Shown one piece after another: positions 43,846 through 51,282 of a DNA stretch of 64,000 nt. The notes under the pieces were generated by a model. The model saw nothing but the letters and a program-made list of their open reading frames with translations. It was not told where the DNA came from and ran no database searches. A program made the position numbers and the translations under genes. The DNA is from Chloracidobacterium sp. (GTDB lineage Bacteria > Acidobacteriota > Blastocatellia > Pyrinomonadales > Pyrinomonadaceae), in assembly GCA_016712045.1 (NCBI GenBank), contig JADJRV010000019.1:54266-118265 (forward strand), in the 5' to 3' direction. Every line of letters starts with the position of its first letter. The first letter of the stretch is position 1.

Positions 43846-44522
43846 CTAGATCTGCGCGGCCAAATCTGCGGCTATCAATACGATCTGTCGTTGTGCGAGG
43901 ACGATCTGCCGCGGGGCACCGGAGCGTGGGTCGTGTCACGAGCACGAGCGTTACCTTGTTTTGAGCGTGTAGCTGCGTCATCAGATCGAAAATATGCTGG
44001 CCGTTTTTGCTGTCAAGATTGCCGGTCGGCTCGTCGGCGAGGAGTATCTTGGGTGAATTGGCAAAGGCTCGGGCGATCGCTACACGCTGCTGTTCGCCGC
44101 CGGAAAGCTCCGCCGGATAATGGTGGCCGCGGTTTGTCAGATCGACCGCGTTGAGCAATTTATCGGCTCGAGCCGCGACACCATCGAGGCCGAGTATCTC
44201 CATTGGTATCAGAACATTTTCGTATGCCGTCAGGCTCGGGATCAGGTGAAACGACTGAAAAACAAACCCGATCTTTTCGCTGCGGATACGTGCCAGGCCG
44301 TCTTCGCCGGTGGCGGTTATCTCGTCATCATCGATAAATATCTGTCCCGACGAAGGTGCATCAAGCCTGCGATCAGGCCCAGCAAGGTCGATTTGCCGCT
44401 GCCCGACGCTCCGGTGATCGCGACAAACTGGCCGTCGGTATCTCGATCGACACGTCGTTGAGTATCGTCAGATCTTCGGTGCCGGAGCGGACGGTTTTGG
44501 TAATATTTTTAAGTTCGATCAT
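43846..44522 (-). CDS. ybbA: YbbA-like ABC transporter ATPase, frameshifted
   Basis: An ATP-binding subunit of the LolD/MacB-type class. The N-terminus M-I-E-L-K-N-I-T-K-T-V-R-S-G-T-E is followed, after one-base losses near 44438 and 44362, by the Walker A G-A-S-G-S-G-K-S-T. The F-V-F-Q-S-F-H-L-I-P-S-L Q-loop, the signature L-S-G-G-E-Q-Q-R-V-A-I-A-R-A and Walker B L-L-A-D-E-P-T-G-N-L-D-S come next. The last ~30 codons, from L-V-T onwards, are disturbed by a further shift near 43934, so the stop at 43846 is uncertain. It lies 12 nt before the permease and is divergent from the tesA-like gene. Confidence 0.82.
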
Positions 44523-44590
44523 GGTCCTTTGATTTCAGCCCTTTTTTGCATCTTTCGCTATTATTTTAGCGTACAATAAAGCGTTCAATT

Positions 44591-45274
44591 ATGCGTTATC
44601 TTATTCGAAAAACAGCAGTTGTTAGTTTCATTTTTCTCACGTGTTTTGCTGCGTCGTGTAGCAGACAGAGTGCCAACGAGGTTTCAAACAAACCGCTTGC
44701 GACGCCTCAGGTTGTTGCGAACCGACCGAAGATCATCGCGTTTGGCGACAGCCTGACGGCGGGATTTGGGCTATCCGAAAAAGAATCGTATCCGTATCTG
44801 TTGCAGGAAAAGCTAAAGGCGGATGGCTACGATTTTGAGGTCATAAATGCGGGTGTCTCGGGCGATACGTCGCTTGGCGGGTTGGAGCGTGCGGACTGGG
44901 TCTTCGAACAGGACAACGCCAAGATCGTCATTCTCGAACTCGGTGCCAATGATCTGCTTCGCGGCATACCGGTCGCCCAAATGAAGAAAAATCTCGACCA
45001 GATCATCCGCAAGGCAAAAGCCAAGAATTTGCGTATTTTGTTGTGCGGAATGCTCGCTCCGCCGTCGATGGGTAGCGATTATCAACAGCAATTCACCGTT
45101 GCATTCCCCGACCTCGCTACTGAGCATAAGGTCGAATTTCTGCCGTTCTTACTCGAAAACGTTGCTCTAAAGAAAGAGCTAAACCAGGCCGACGGCATTC
45201 ATCCGAACGCCGAGGGCGAAAAGATCATGACTGAAAACGTCTATAAAGCTCTAAAACCGATGCTCGCGAAATGA
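44591..45274 (+). CDS. tesA: SGNH-hydrolase arylesterase, TesA-like lipoprotein
   Basis: A 227-residue lipase/esterase. The signal peptide has a lipobox F-A-A-S-C (Cys23), so it is probably anchored to a membrane in the periplasm. The catalytic Ser54 lies in F-G-D-S-L-T-A-G-F-G. The block II motif is N-A-G-V-S-G-D-T-S, block III is G-A-N-D, and the final Asp and His lie in D-G-I-H-P-N. TesA-type enzymes hydrolyse acyl esters and thioesters. As in E. coli, it is divergent from ybbA-ybbP. The ATG at 44591 is the only start giving a signal peptide. Confidence 0.9.
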   Translation: MRYLIRKTAVVSFIFLTCFAASCSRQSANEVSNKPLATPQVVANRPKIIAFGDSLTAGFGLSEKESYPYLLQEKLKADGYDFEVINAGVSGDTSLGGLERADWVFEQDNAKIVILELGANDLLRGIPVAQMKKNLDQIIRKAKAKNLRILLCGMLAPPSMGSDYQQQFTVAFPDLATEHKVEFLPFLLENVALKKELNQADGIHPNAEGEKIMTENVYKALKPMLAK

Positions 45275-45308
45275 ATCCGTTGTCGTGATTCGTTCGAAAA
45301 CCATTTTT

Positions 45309-45905
45309 ATGAAAAAACTGTTCTTTACCCTCCTGCTGACACTGGTCAGCGCATTTGTAGTGGCGGCGCAGGCACCGGATCCGGTTCCAACTGCGACACC
45401 ACAGCCATCTTATGTACGTCCGACCGCCGAAAAGCGATTTAAGCGATATGTCAAGGACACTGTCGGCCCGCAAGCGTGGATCGGATTGGTGTCGGGAGCA
45501 GCGTTCTCTACCGCATTTAACAGCCCTGAAGAATGGGGTAAGTCGGGCGAAGGATTTGGCCGGCGGGTCGCCTCAAATTTCGGCCGAAACGTTGTCCGCA
45601 ACACCGTCATGTATGGCCTCGATGAGGCACTCAAGCTCGATAGTGGTTTTTACCTCAGCACTAAACGTGATGTCGGTTCGCGTGTCGGCAATGCGTTTAT
45701 TTCGGCTGTGACAGCCCGCAAGGCAAACGGCAAACGGACGGTCGGCATCCCGCGGATCGTCGGAACATACACCGCTGACGTGGTCGCTAATCAGTTTTGG
45801 TATCCGGCCCGTTTCGACTGGAAAGACGGTATGAAACGCGGTGGCATATCGCTCGGCGTCAACGCCGCTTTCAACCTTTTTCGCGAGTTCATCTTTAAGA
45901 AATAA
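45309..45905 (+). CDS. Exported hypothetical protein
   Basis: A 198-residue secreted protein of unknown function. The signal peptide (M-K-K-L-F-F-T-L-L-L-T-L) ends near V-A-A-Q. A short Pro/Thr-rich linker follows. The rest resembles a repeated hydrophobic/Gly pattern (W-I-G-L-V-S-G-A-A-F-S-T-A-F-N and G-F-G-R-R-V-A-S-N-F-G) and is rich in Arg. It could associate with a membrane through these segments. It starts 34 nt after the TesA-like gene and may share its transcript. Confidence 0.65.
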   Translation: MKKLFFTLLLTLVSAFVVAAQAPDPVPTATPQPSYVRPTAEKRFKRYVKDTVGPQAWIGLVSGAAFSTAFNSPEEWGKSGEGFGRRVASNFGRNVVRNTVMYGLDEALKLDSGFYLSTKRDVGSRVGNAFISAVTARKANGKRTVGIPRIVGTYTADVVANQFWYPARFDWKDGMKRGGISLGVNAAFNLFREFIFKK

Positions 45906-46074
45906 TACACCCGGTTATTTCAGTCGTTGAGTTGATTTATTCATTTTGCTCTTGCGCAGGGTCAAGATCGAAATGTCTTTCCATCTACATTTTGCCCGAT
46001 CGGGTGGGCTGAATTGTTGCGTTATCGGCGGACGTAGCGATTTGAGATTGTGTTAGCCTAAAGAGGTTTACACT

Positions 46075-47343
46075 GTGCAACTGTCTTTGACCGCTAGATT
46101 AAATTTGTTTCGCGAATCGCTGTCCTTGGCATGGGACTCGGTTCGTGCCAATCGGACGCGCTCGGCGCTGACGATACTCGGCGTAGTCGTTGGAGTAGCC
46201 GTCGTTGTGATAGTAGCGGCGTTGTTGCAGGGTGCTCAAGCTTTCGTTGTTAATTCGACCGCCGGATTTGCTCCCGACGTGCTGCGTATCGAAAAGGCGT
46301 CCTTTCAAGATTTTGGTGCTGACGGGCAGGCATTTGTTGAGGCTCAGGCAAAACGGCCCGACCTCTTCGTCGAGGATCTCGAGTATCTGGCCGACCGGCT
46401 GGGCGATGAGATCGAATTCGGAGCACAAGGAGCCGCTGTCCTTCCTGCTCGCCGCGGTGCCAAAACGCTCGTTGGCGTTTCTATACAGGGCGTGACGCCA
46501 AACATTACGGATCTATCAAACATAAAGATCGCGTACGGACGCGGACTTGCGTCGACCGATGACACATATCGGCGAAATGTCTGCATTATCGGCCAAGATC
46601 TGGTCGACGAACTTTTCCCAACGACCGGAGCGATCGGCGAAGACATTCAGCTCGGGCAGATCAGGTATCAGGTCATCGGCGTTGCCGAAGCTCGAGGGTC
46701 CTCATTTGGGTCTTCGCAGGACGGCTTTGTTCAGATCCCGCTTGGAACCTTTACTCGTGTCTTTGGGGCACGTTCGCGCTCGCTCGCCATACTCGCCAAG
46801 GCGAAAGACACGGAAAAGCTATCGCTTGCAGATGTCGAGGAACGTGTTCGCGTGGCTATTCGTATCCGGCGTAAAACGGTCGGCACTGACAAAGAGGATG
46901 ATTTCAGCTTTGTCACTGCAAAGAGCGTTCAGGCATTTTCGGCGTCGTTAACCGGAATTGTTGGGACCATCGTTTACCCGTTGACGGCGATATCTCTATT
47001 CGTCGGCGGCATTGTCGTTATGAACATGATGCTCTCGTCAGTGACCGAGCGAACGCGTGAGATAGGCATCCGATTAGCGGTTGGTGCCAGACGGCGTGAC
47101 ATTTTGATCCAGTTTTTGATCGAGACGACGACGTTGACGGTGATCGGCGGAGTGATCGGCGTAATGTTTGCGGCAGGCATTATCTGGCTGCTGGCGTGGG
47201 CAACAAAGCTGCCGTTGAGCCTTCCGATCTGGGCCGTGATGGCGGCGATCGGCGTATCCTGCGCGGTTGGCATAGTGTTTGGCGTGGTTCCGGCGAGACA
47301 GGCGGCGGCCTTGGACCCGATCGAGGCACTTCGGTCAGAATGA
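46075..47343 (+). CDS. MacB/FtsX-type ABC transporter permease 1
   Basis: A 422-residue inner-membrane protein with the MacB layout: one helix near residues 30-55 (S-A-L-T-I-L-G-V-V-V-G-V-A), a large periplasmic domain (about 60-290), and three C-terminal helices with M-N-M-M-L-S-S-V-T-E-R-T-R-E-I-G-I-R. It ends in D-P-I-E-A-L-R-S-E, the standard tail. GTG start at 46075 with AGAGG 8 nt upstream. A second permease follows 19 nt later. No ATPase or membrane-fusion gene adjoins, which is unusual for this family. Confidence 0.88.
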   Translation: MQLSLTARLNLFRESLSLAWDSVRANRTRSALTILGVVVGVAVVVIVAALLQGAQAFVVNSTAGFAPDVLRIEKASFQDFGADGQAFVEAQAKRPDLFVEDLEYLADRLGDEIEFGAQGAAVLPARRGAKTLVGVSIQGVTPNITDLSNIKIAYGRGLASTDDTYRRNVCIIGQDLVDELFPTTGAIGEDIQLGQIRYQVIGVAEARGSSFGSSQDGFVQIPLGTFTRVFGARSRSLAILAKAKDTEKLSLADVEERVRVAIRIRRKTVGTDKEDDFSFVTAKSVQAFSASLTGIVGTIVYPLTAISLFVGGIVVMNMMLSSVTERTREIGIRLAVGARRRDILIQFLIETTTLTVIGGVIGVMFAAGIIWLLAWATKLPLSLPIWAVMAAIGVSCAVGIVFGVVPARQAAALDPIEALRSE

Positions 47344-47362
47344 TCTTATTCGTTTAAGTACA

Positions 47363-48625
47363 ATGAATATTCAAGGCTTAACCGACACATGGCAAACGGT
47401 CATTGACTCGATCCGTAGCAACAAGCTCAGATCGGGCTTGACGCTGACCGGCGTCATTATAGGCACGGCGGTCGTCGCATTGGTTGGGGCAGTGCTCACC
47501 GGGCTGTCTCAGCGGGTTCAGGAGGTTTCGGACAAAAGTGCTCCGAACGTCATTTATTTCACCAAACAAGCGCGGATCGGCCCTTCGCTGGCACAACCGA
47601 CTGCGGAGGAACGTCAACGTAAGGATTTCACCCTCGGCGACGCAATAGCCGTTTCCGAACTGAGTTCGCCGCAAGCCGTTTCCCCGCAGAAGGTCCGTGG
47701 AAGCTATGGTCCGTCGGCTGATGTGCCAAAAGTGACTGCCCGCTCTCGCGAGGGGATCAATCCGCTGATACTCGGCGTTTGGGAAAATTATCCCGACGTG
47801 ATCAACGTACCGATCGAAAAGGGCCGATTTTTTACCGAAACTGAGCGCCGAGCTAGGGCATCGGTCGTGGTTATTGGCCATGGCATTGCAAAGCAGGTCT
47901 TTGAGGAGCTCGATCCGGTCGGTGAGGATGTCAAGATTGACGGCAAACTCTTTCGCGTGATCGGGGTGCTCGGCCAATCGACCGGCGAAGGCGTGATCGG
48001 GAGCGACGAACTCGACGAGCGGACCGTTTACATCCCGTTTGAGACCGCGGAGAAATTCTACCCCGAGATCGAAGAGACGCTGATCGCAGTCCGGGCTCCG
48101 AACGGCCGTGTCGACGAGGTCACTGACGAAGTAACTTTCCTGCTGCGGCAGAGACGCGGCCTGAAATCGTCCGACGCTAACAACTTCGGCGTAAACCGTT
48201 CGGAGCAGGTTTTCGAACTCGTCGATGACGTTATAAGCGGTCTCGGCGTTATCGTCGTGCCGATCGCCCTTGCCAGTTTGTTTGTTGGCGGTGTCGGGGT
48301 AATGAACATAATGCTCGTGTCCGTCAAAGAGCGTACGCCCGAGATCGGCATTCGGCGGGCTCTCGGGGCAACCAGGAGCGAGATATTGACGCAATTTCTG
48401 CTTGAGGCGATCACGTTGACGGGGCTTGGCGGCCTGAGCGGGATCGCGGCCGGGCTGTTTCTGGCATTTGCCGTCAGGAGTATCATTAGCTTTCCGGCTG
48501 CTGTGCCGTTTTGGGCGATCGCGGCAGGATTTGGGGCATCTGTGTTGGTAGGCTTGATCGCGGGGTTTTATCCTGCGCTTCAGGCGTCGCGGCTCGATCC
48601 GGTCGAAGCGATGCGAAGAACATAA
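47363..48625 (+). CDS. MacB/FtsX-type ABC transporter permease 2
   Basis: A 420-residue paralogue of the preceding gene. It has the first helix (T-L-T-G-V-I-I-G-T-A-V-V-A-L-V-G), a MacB-type periplasmic domain and a C-terminal triple helix with N-I-M-L-V-S-V-K-E-R-T-P-E-I-G-I-R-R-A-L-G-A-T. The tail is S-R-L-D-P-V-E-A-M-R-R-T. The ATG at 47363 was preferred to a longer start that would overlap permease 1. Two permeases in tandem suggest a heterodimer. The 9-nt-period repeat follows the stop. Confidence 0.88.
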   Translation: MNIQGLTDTWQTVIDSIRSNKLRSGLTLTGVIIGTAVVALVGAVLTGLSQRVQEVSDKSAPNVIYFTKQARIGPSLAQPTAEERQRKDFTLGDAIAVSELSSPQAVSPQKVRGSYGPSADVPKVTARSREGINPLILGVWENYPDVINVPIEKGRFFTETERRARASVVVIGHGIAKQVFEELDPVGEDVKIDGKLFRVIGVLGQSTGEGVIGSDELDERTVYIPFETAEKFYPEIEETLIAVRAPNGRVDEVTDEVTFLLRQRRGLKSSDANNFGVNRSEQVFELVDDVISGLGVIVVPIALASLFVGGVGVMNIMLVSVKERTPEIGIRRALGATRSEILTQFLLEAITLTGLGGLSGIAAGLFLAFAVRSIISFPAAVPFWAIAAGFGASVLVGLIAGFYPALQASRLDPVEAMRRT

Positions 48626-48629
48626 AGCA

Positions 48630-48690
48630 ATAACACGAATCGCACGAATAAGAGTCTTCTGATTCGTGTGATTCGTGCAATTCGTGGCAA
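48630..48690. repeat. 9-nt-period inverted array before thrC
   Basis: Left arm has CACGAATCG / CACGAATAA. Right arm has GATTCGTGT / GATTCGTGC / AATTCGTGG. It fills the space between permease 2 and the thrC start at 48701. Confidence 0.8.
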
Positions 48691-48700
48691 AATTCTTAGA

Positions 48701-49897
48701 ATGAATGTCACCCATCTCGAATGTGGCTTGTGCGGCCTCCGCCACGAAGCGAATACGCTGCAAAATCTTTGTATTACATGCGGCAAGCCTCTACTCGTCC
48801 GCTATGATCTCGAAAAAGCGGCGAAGACGCTTACGCCCGAATCATTGCAAACTCGCGAATCAAACCTTTGGCGTTACCGCGAAGTATTGCCGGTCGTCGA
48901 TGAAGCGAACATCGTCAGCCTCGGTGAAGGTTGGACGCCTTTGTTCAAGACTGACCGCCTCGCCGCGACTTTGCCGATCAAACTCGACCTCTACATCAAA
49001 GACGAAGGCCAGAATCCGACGCAATCGTTCAAGGCACGTGGTATGACCGCGGCGATCTCGATGGCAAAGGAGCTTGGCGTGACAAAGCTCGCCGTGCCAA
49101 GTGCCGGTAACGCTGCCGGAGCGTTGGCCGCGTACGCGGCACTCGCGGGGATGGAGGCCAACATCTTCATGCCCGCCGACACGCCGCGTGCGAACGTCGT
49201 CGAGTGTCAGCAAACCGGCGCCAATGTCACGCTTATCGACGGCCTGATCACCGACTGTGGCAAAATTGTCGCCGACCGCAAAGATGAAATGGGCTGGTTC
49301 GACGTTTCCACCCTCAAAGAGCCATATCGCGTCGAAGGCAAAAAGACGATGGGATACGAACTCTTCGAGCAATTTTCCTCACTTGTCACCCGTCACCTGT
49401 CACCCGTCACTCTTCCGGACGCCATCCTCTACCCGACCGGCGGCGGCACGGGCTTGATCGGGATGTGGAAAGCCTTTGACGAAATGGAGCAGATGGGCTG
49501 GATCGGGAGCGAGCGGCCGCGAATGGTGAGCGTGCAGTCCGAGACGTGTGCCCCGATCGTTCGGGCCTTTCACGCTGGCGAACGTTTTGCCGACGAGTTC
49601 GAAAATGCCTCGACCGTCGCCTCCGGGCTTCGCGTGCCAAAGTGCATCGGCGATTTCCTCATCCTCGACGCCATCCGCGCGTCAAATGGCACCGCCGTCA
49701 CCGTCACCGACGCCGAACTAACCGCCGCCGTCGCCGAGATCGGAGCCCTAACAGGCATCTTCACCGCCCCCGAAGGCGCCGCCTGCCTCCCCGCCCTACG
49801 AAAACTGATCGCGGACGGCTCGGTAACCGAAGGCGAAAGCGTGGTTATATTCAACACCGGCTCTGGCATCAAATATCTTGAGGCGTTTGAAGGTTAA
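48701..49897 (+). CDS. thrC: Threonine synthase, with a heptamer-repeat insertion
   Basis: A PLP enzyme that converts O-phosphohomoserine to threonine. The 398-residue protein has an N-terminal zinc ribbon (Cys8, Cys11, Cys24, Cys27), PLP Lys111 in N-P-T-Q-S-F-K-A-R-G, V-P-S-A-G-N-A-A-G and Y-P-T-G-G-G-T-G-L-I-G. Between Y-E-L-F-E-Q and L-P-D-A-I-L-Y-P, where relatives have about five residues, there are about fourteen (S-S-L-V-T-R-H-L-S-P-V-T), encoded by four 7-nt units. The frame is kept. The start at 48701 opens on M-N-V-T-H-L-E-C-G. A strong terminator follows. Confidence 0.93.
   Translation: MNVTHLECGLCGLRHEANTLQNLCITCGKPLLVRYDLEKAAKTLTPESLQTRESNLWRYREVLPVVDEANIVSLGEGWTPLFKTDRLAATLPIKLDLYIKDEGQNPTQSFKARGMTAAISMAKELGVTKLAVPSAGNAAGALAAYAALAGMEANIFMPADTPRANVVECQQTGANVTLIDGLITDCGKIVADRKDEMGWFDVSTLKEPYRVEGKKTMGYELFEQFSSLVTRHLSPVTLPDAILYPTGGGTGLIGMWKAFDEMEQMGWIGSERPRMVSVQSETCAPIVRAFHAGERFADEFENASTVASGLRVPKCIGDFLILDAIRASNGTAVTVTDAELTAAVAEIGALTGIFTAPEGAACLPALRKLIADGSVTEGESVVIFNTGSGIKYLEAFEG
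49383..49410. repeat. Four 7-nt units inside thrC
   Basis: TTGTCAC / CCGTCAC / CTGTCAC / CCGTCAC, 28 nt exactly. It lies in a surface-loop position of threonine synthase (residues about 228-237). Confidence 0.75.
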
Positions 49898-49978
49898 TAA
49901 GATTCGTAAATATTAGCCGAATTTGCTAGTATTTTACTAGGATTGGGCAAGCGAATTAGCGACCAATTATCGGTAAGA

Positions 49979-50014
49979 CGCGAAACGGCAACTTTATCGT
50001 CGTTTCGCGTTTTT
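49979..50014 (+). terminator. Terminator after thrC
   Basis: CGCGAAACG/CGTTTCGCG hairpin with a 13-nt loop followed by five T. It ends 15 nt before the next start codon. Confidence 0.85.
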
Positions 50015-50029
50015 CGCGGCTAACAGATT

Positions 50030-51133
50030 ATGAACAGTCTCGTGTTTTCAAACATGCTCCATCGCCCCGCGAGGACGGCGGTCAGTATTATCGGCATTGG
50101 AATCGGTATTTTGCTGATAATTGTGACCGTAGGGTTAGCGAACGGCAGTTTGCGTGAGCGTGCAAAACGCGAGGCAAATGTCGGGGCGGAGATAATGTTT
50201 CGCCCATCGGGAAGCATGGGGTTGACCGGTTCGGAGGTGTTGCGATTGCCCGTGACAATGGGGCCGGATATAGAAAAGGTTGAAGGCGTTGCGGCGGCTG
50301 TGCCAATCGGCCAAGCCAGCGTTTCGTCCAAAGAGGGCATTACCGGCAGCCGTTTGCTCGATGGCGTTGAGTGGGAAAAGTATGCGGCAGTCGCCGGGCT
50401 GCAGGTTACGCACGGGCGAAAGTTTGTTGATGGCAAAGACGAATTGATGACCGACAGCGCGTGGCTGTCGACGCGAAAAGAAAAGATTGGCGACAAGCTC
50501 AGCGTTTACGACCGTGATTTTGAGATCGTCGGCACATACGAACCGAGCGCTGGGGCGAGGGTCAAGATACCGTTATCGACGATGCAAACTCAGCTTGGAG
50601 CCGAGGGCAAAGCATCGGCGTTTTTTGTCAAGGTCAAAGAAGGCTTTACGCCGCAGACGGTTGGCGACAACCTGCACGCCAAATTCCCGGAGGATCAGAT
50701 CATCCTCACCAGCGAACTCGAAGAGCTCTATATGCAAGGCGTTCCTGCTCTAAATGTTTTTCTGAATGTAGTCATCGGCGTGGCGGGAGCGATCTCGGCA
50801 CTTATCATTTTGCTGACTATGTATACAACGGTTACCGAACGAACGCGTCAGATCGGAGTGCTCAAATCGCTCGGTATGTCTAAAACAAAGATCGCCTGGA
50901 CAATTGTACAAGAGGCGTTGCTACTTAGCCTCGGCGGCATCGCTTTTGGTGTACTTGCGACCGTCGGGCTGCAATATGCCTTTGCCAAATGGACGACGCT
51001 GACGGTGGCGATCGATCCTTCGCTGGTCGGCACGATCGTAGTGGTCGGATTGATCAGCGGTATGATAGGGGCGCTTTATCCCGGACTGAGAGCGGCCCGT
51101 CTTGATGCAGTTGAGGCACTCAACTACGATTAA
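50030..51133 (+). CDS. FtsX-type ABC transporter permease 3
   Basis: A 367-residue permease of the LolE/DevC/MacB superfamily. It has an N-terminal helix (S-I-I-G-I-G-I-G-I-L-L-I-I-V-T-V-G-L), a periplasmic region, and C-terminal helices with T-V-T-E-R-T-R-Q-I-G-V-L-K-S-L-G-M-S. The tail is A-R-L-D-A-V-E-A-L-N-Y-D. It is more distant from permeases 1 and 2 than they are from each other. As with those, no ATPase is adjacent. The 149 nt downstream contain nothing I can name. Confidence 0.85.
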   Translation: MNSLVFSNMLHRPARTAVSIIGIGIGILLIIVTVGLANGSLRERAKREANVGAEIMFRPSGSMGLTGSEVLRLPVTMGPDIEKVEGVAAAVPIGQASVSSKEGITGSRLLDGVEWEKYAAVAGLQVTHGRKFVDGKDELMTDSAWLSTRKEKIGDKLSVYDRDFEIVGTYEPSAGARVKIPLSTMQTQLGAEGKASAFFVKVKEGFTPQTVGDNLHAKFPEDQIILTSELEELYMQGVPALNVFLNVVIGVAGAISALIILLTMYTTVTERTRQIGVLKSLGMSKTKIAWTIVQEALLLSLGGIAFGVLATVGLQYAFAKWTTLTVAIDPSLVGTIVVVGLISGMIGALYPGLRAARLDAVEALNYD

Positions 51134-51282
51134 CCAAACGGTCCGAGGCAGCATAAAATGCGTCGAACCGGAGCCGCAGTTGTTGCATCAAACACTGAGA
51201 ACAGCAACAAGAATTGATCTTTTGACCCGGTAAAACTTCCTACCTAAGGTGTGCCCTCTTAAGTCAATCGCGACAATAGTTA

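Noticed and set aside
6239..48690. CRISPR array interpretation of the repeated units
   Set aside because: Units are 7-10 nt, directly adjacent, inverted in the second arm and scattered singly. There are no spacers of constant length and no cas genes.
47378..48763. A 461-codon open frame on the minus strand opposite permease 2
   Set aside because: It is Arg/His/Pro-rich text without any domain and is antisense to a fully conserved permease and the start of thrC. It is a shadow frame caused by GC-skewed codon use.
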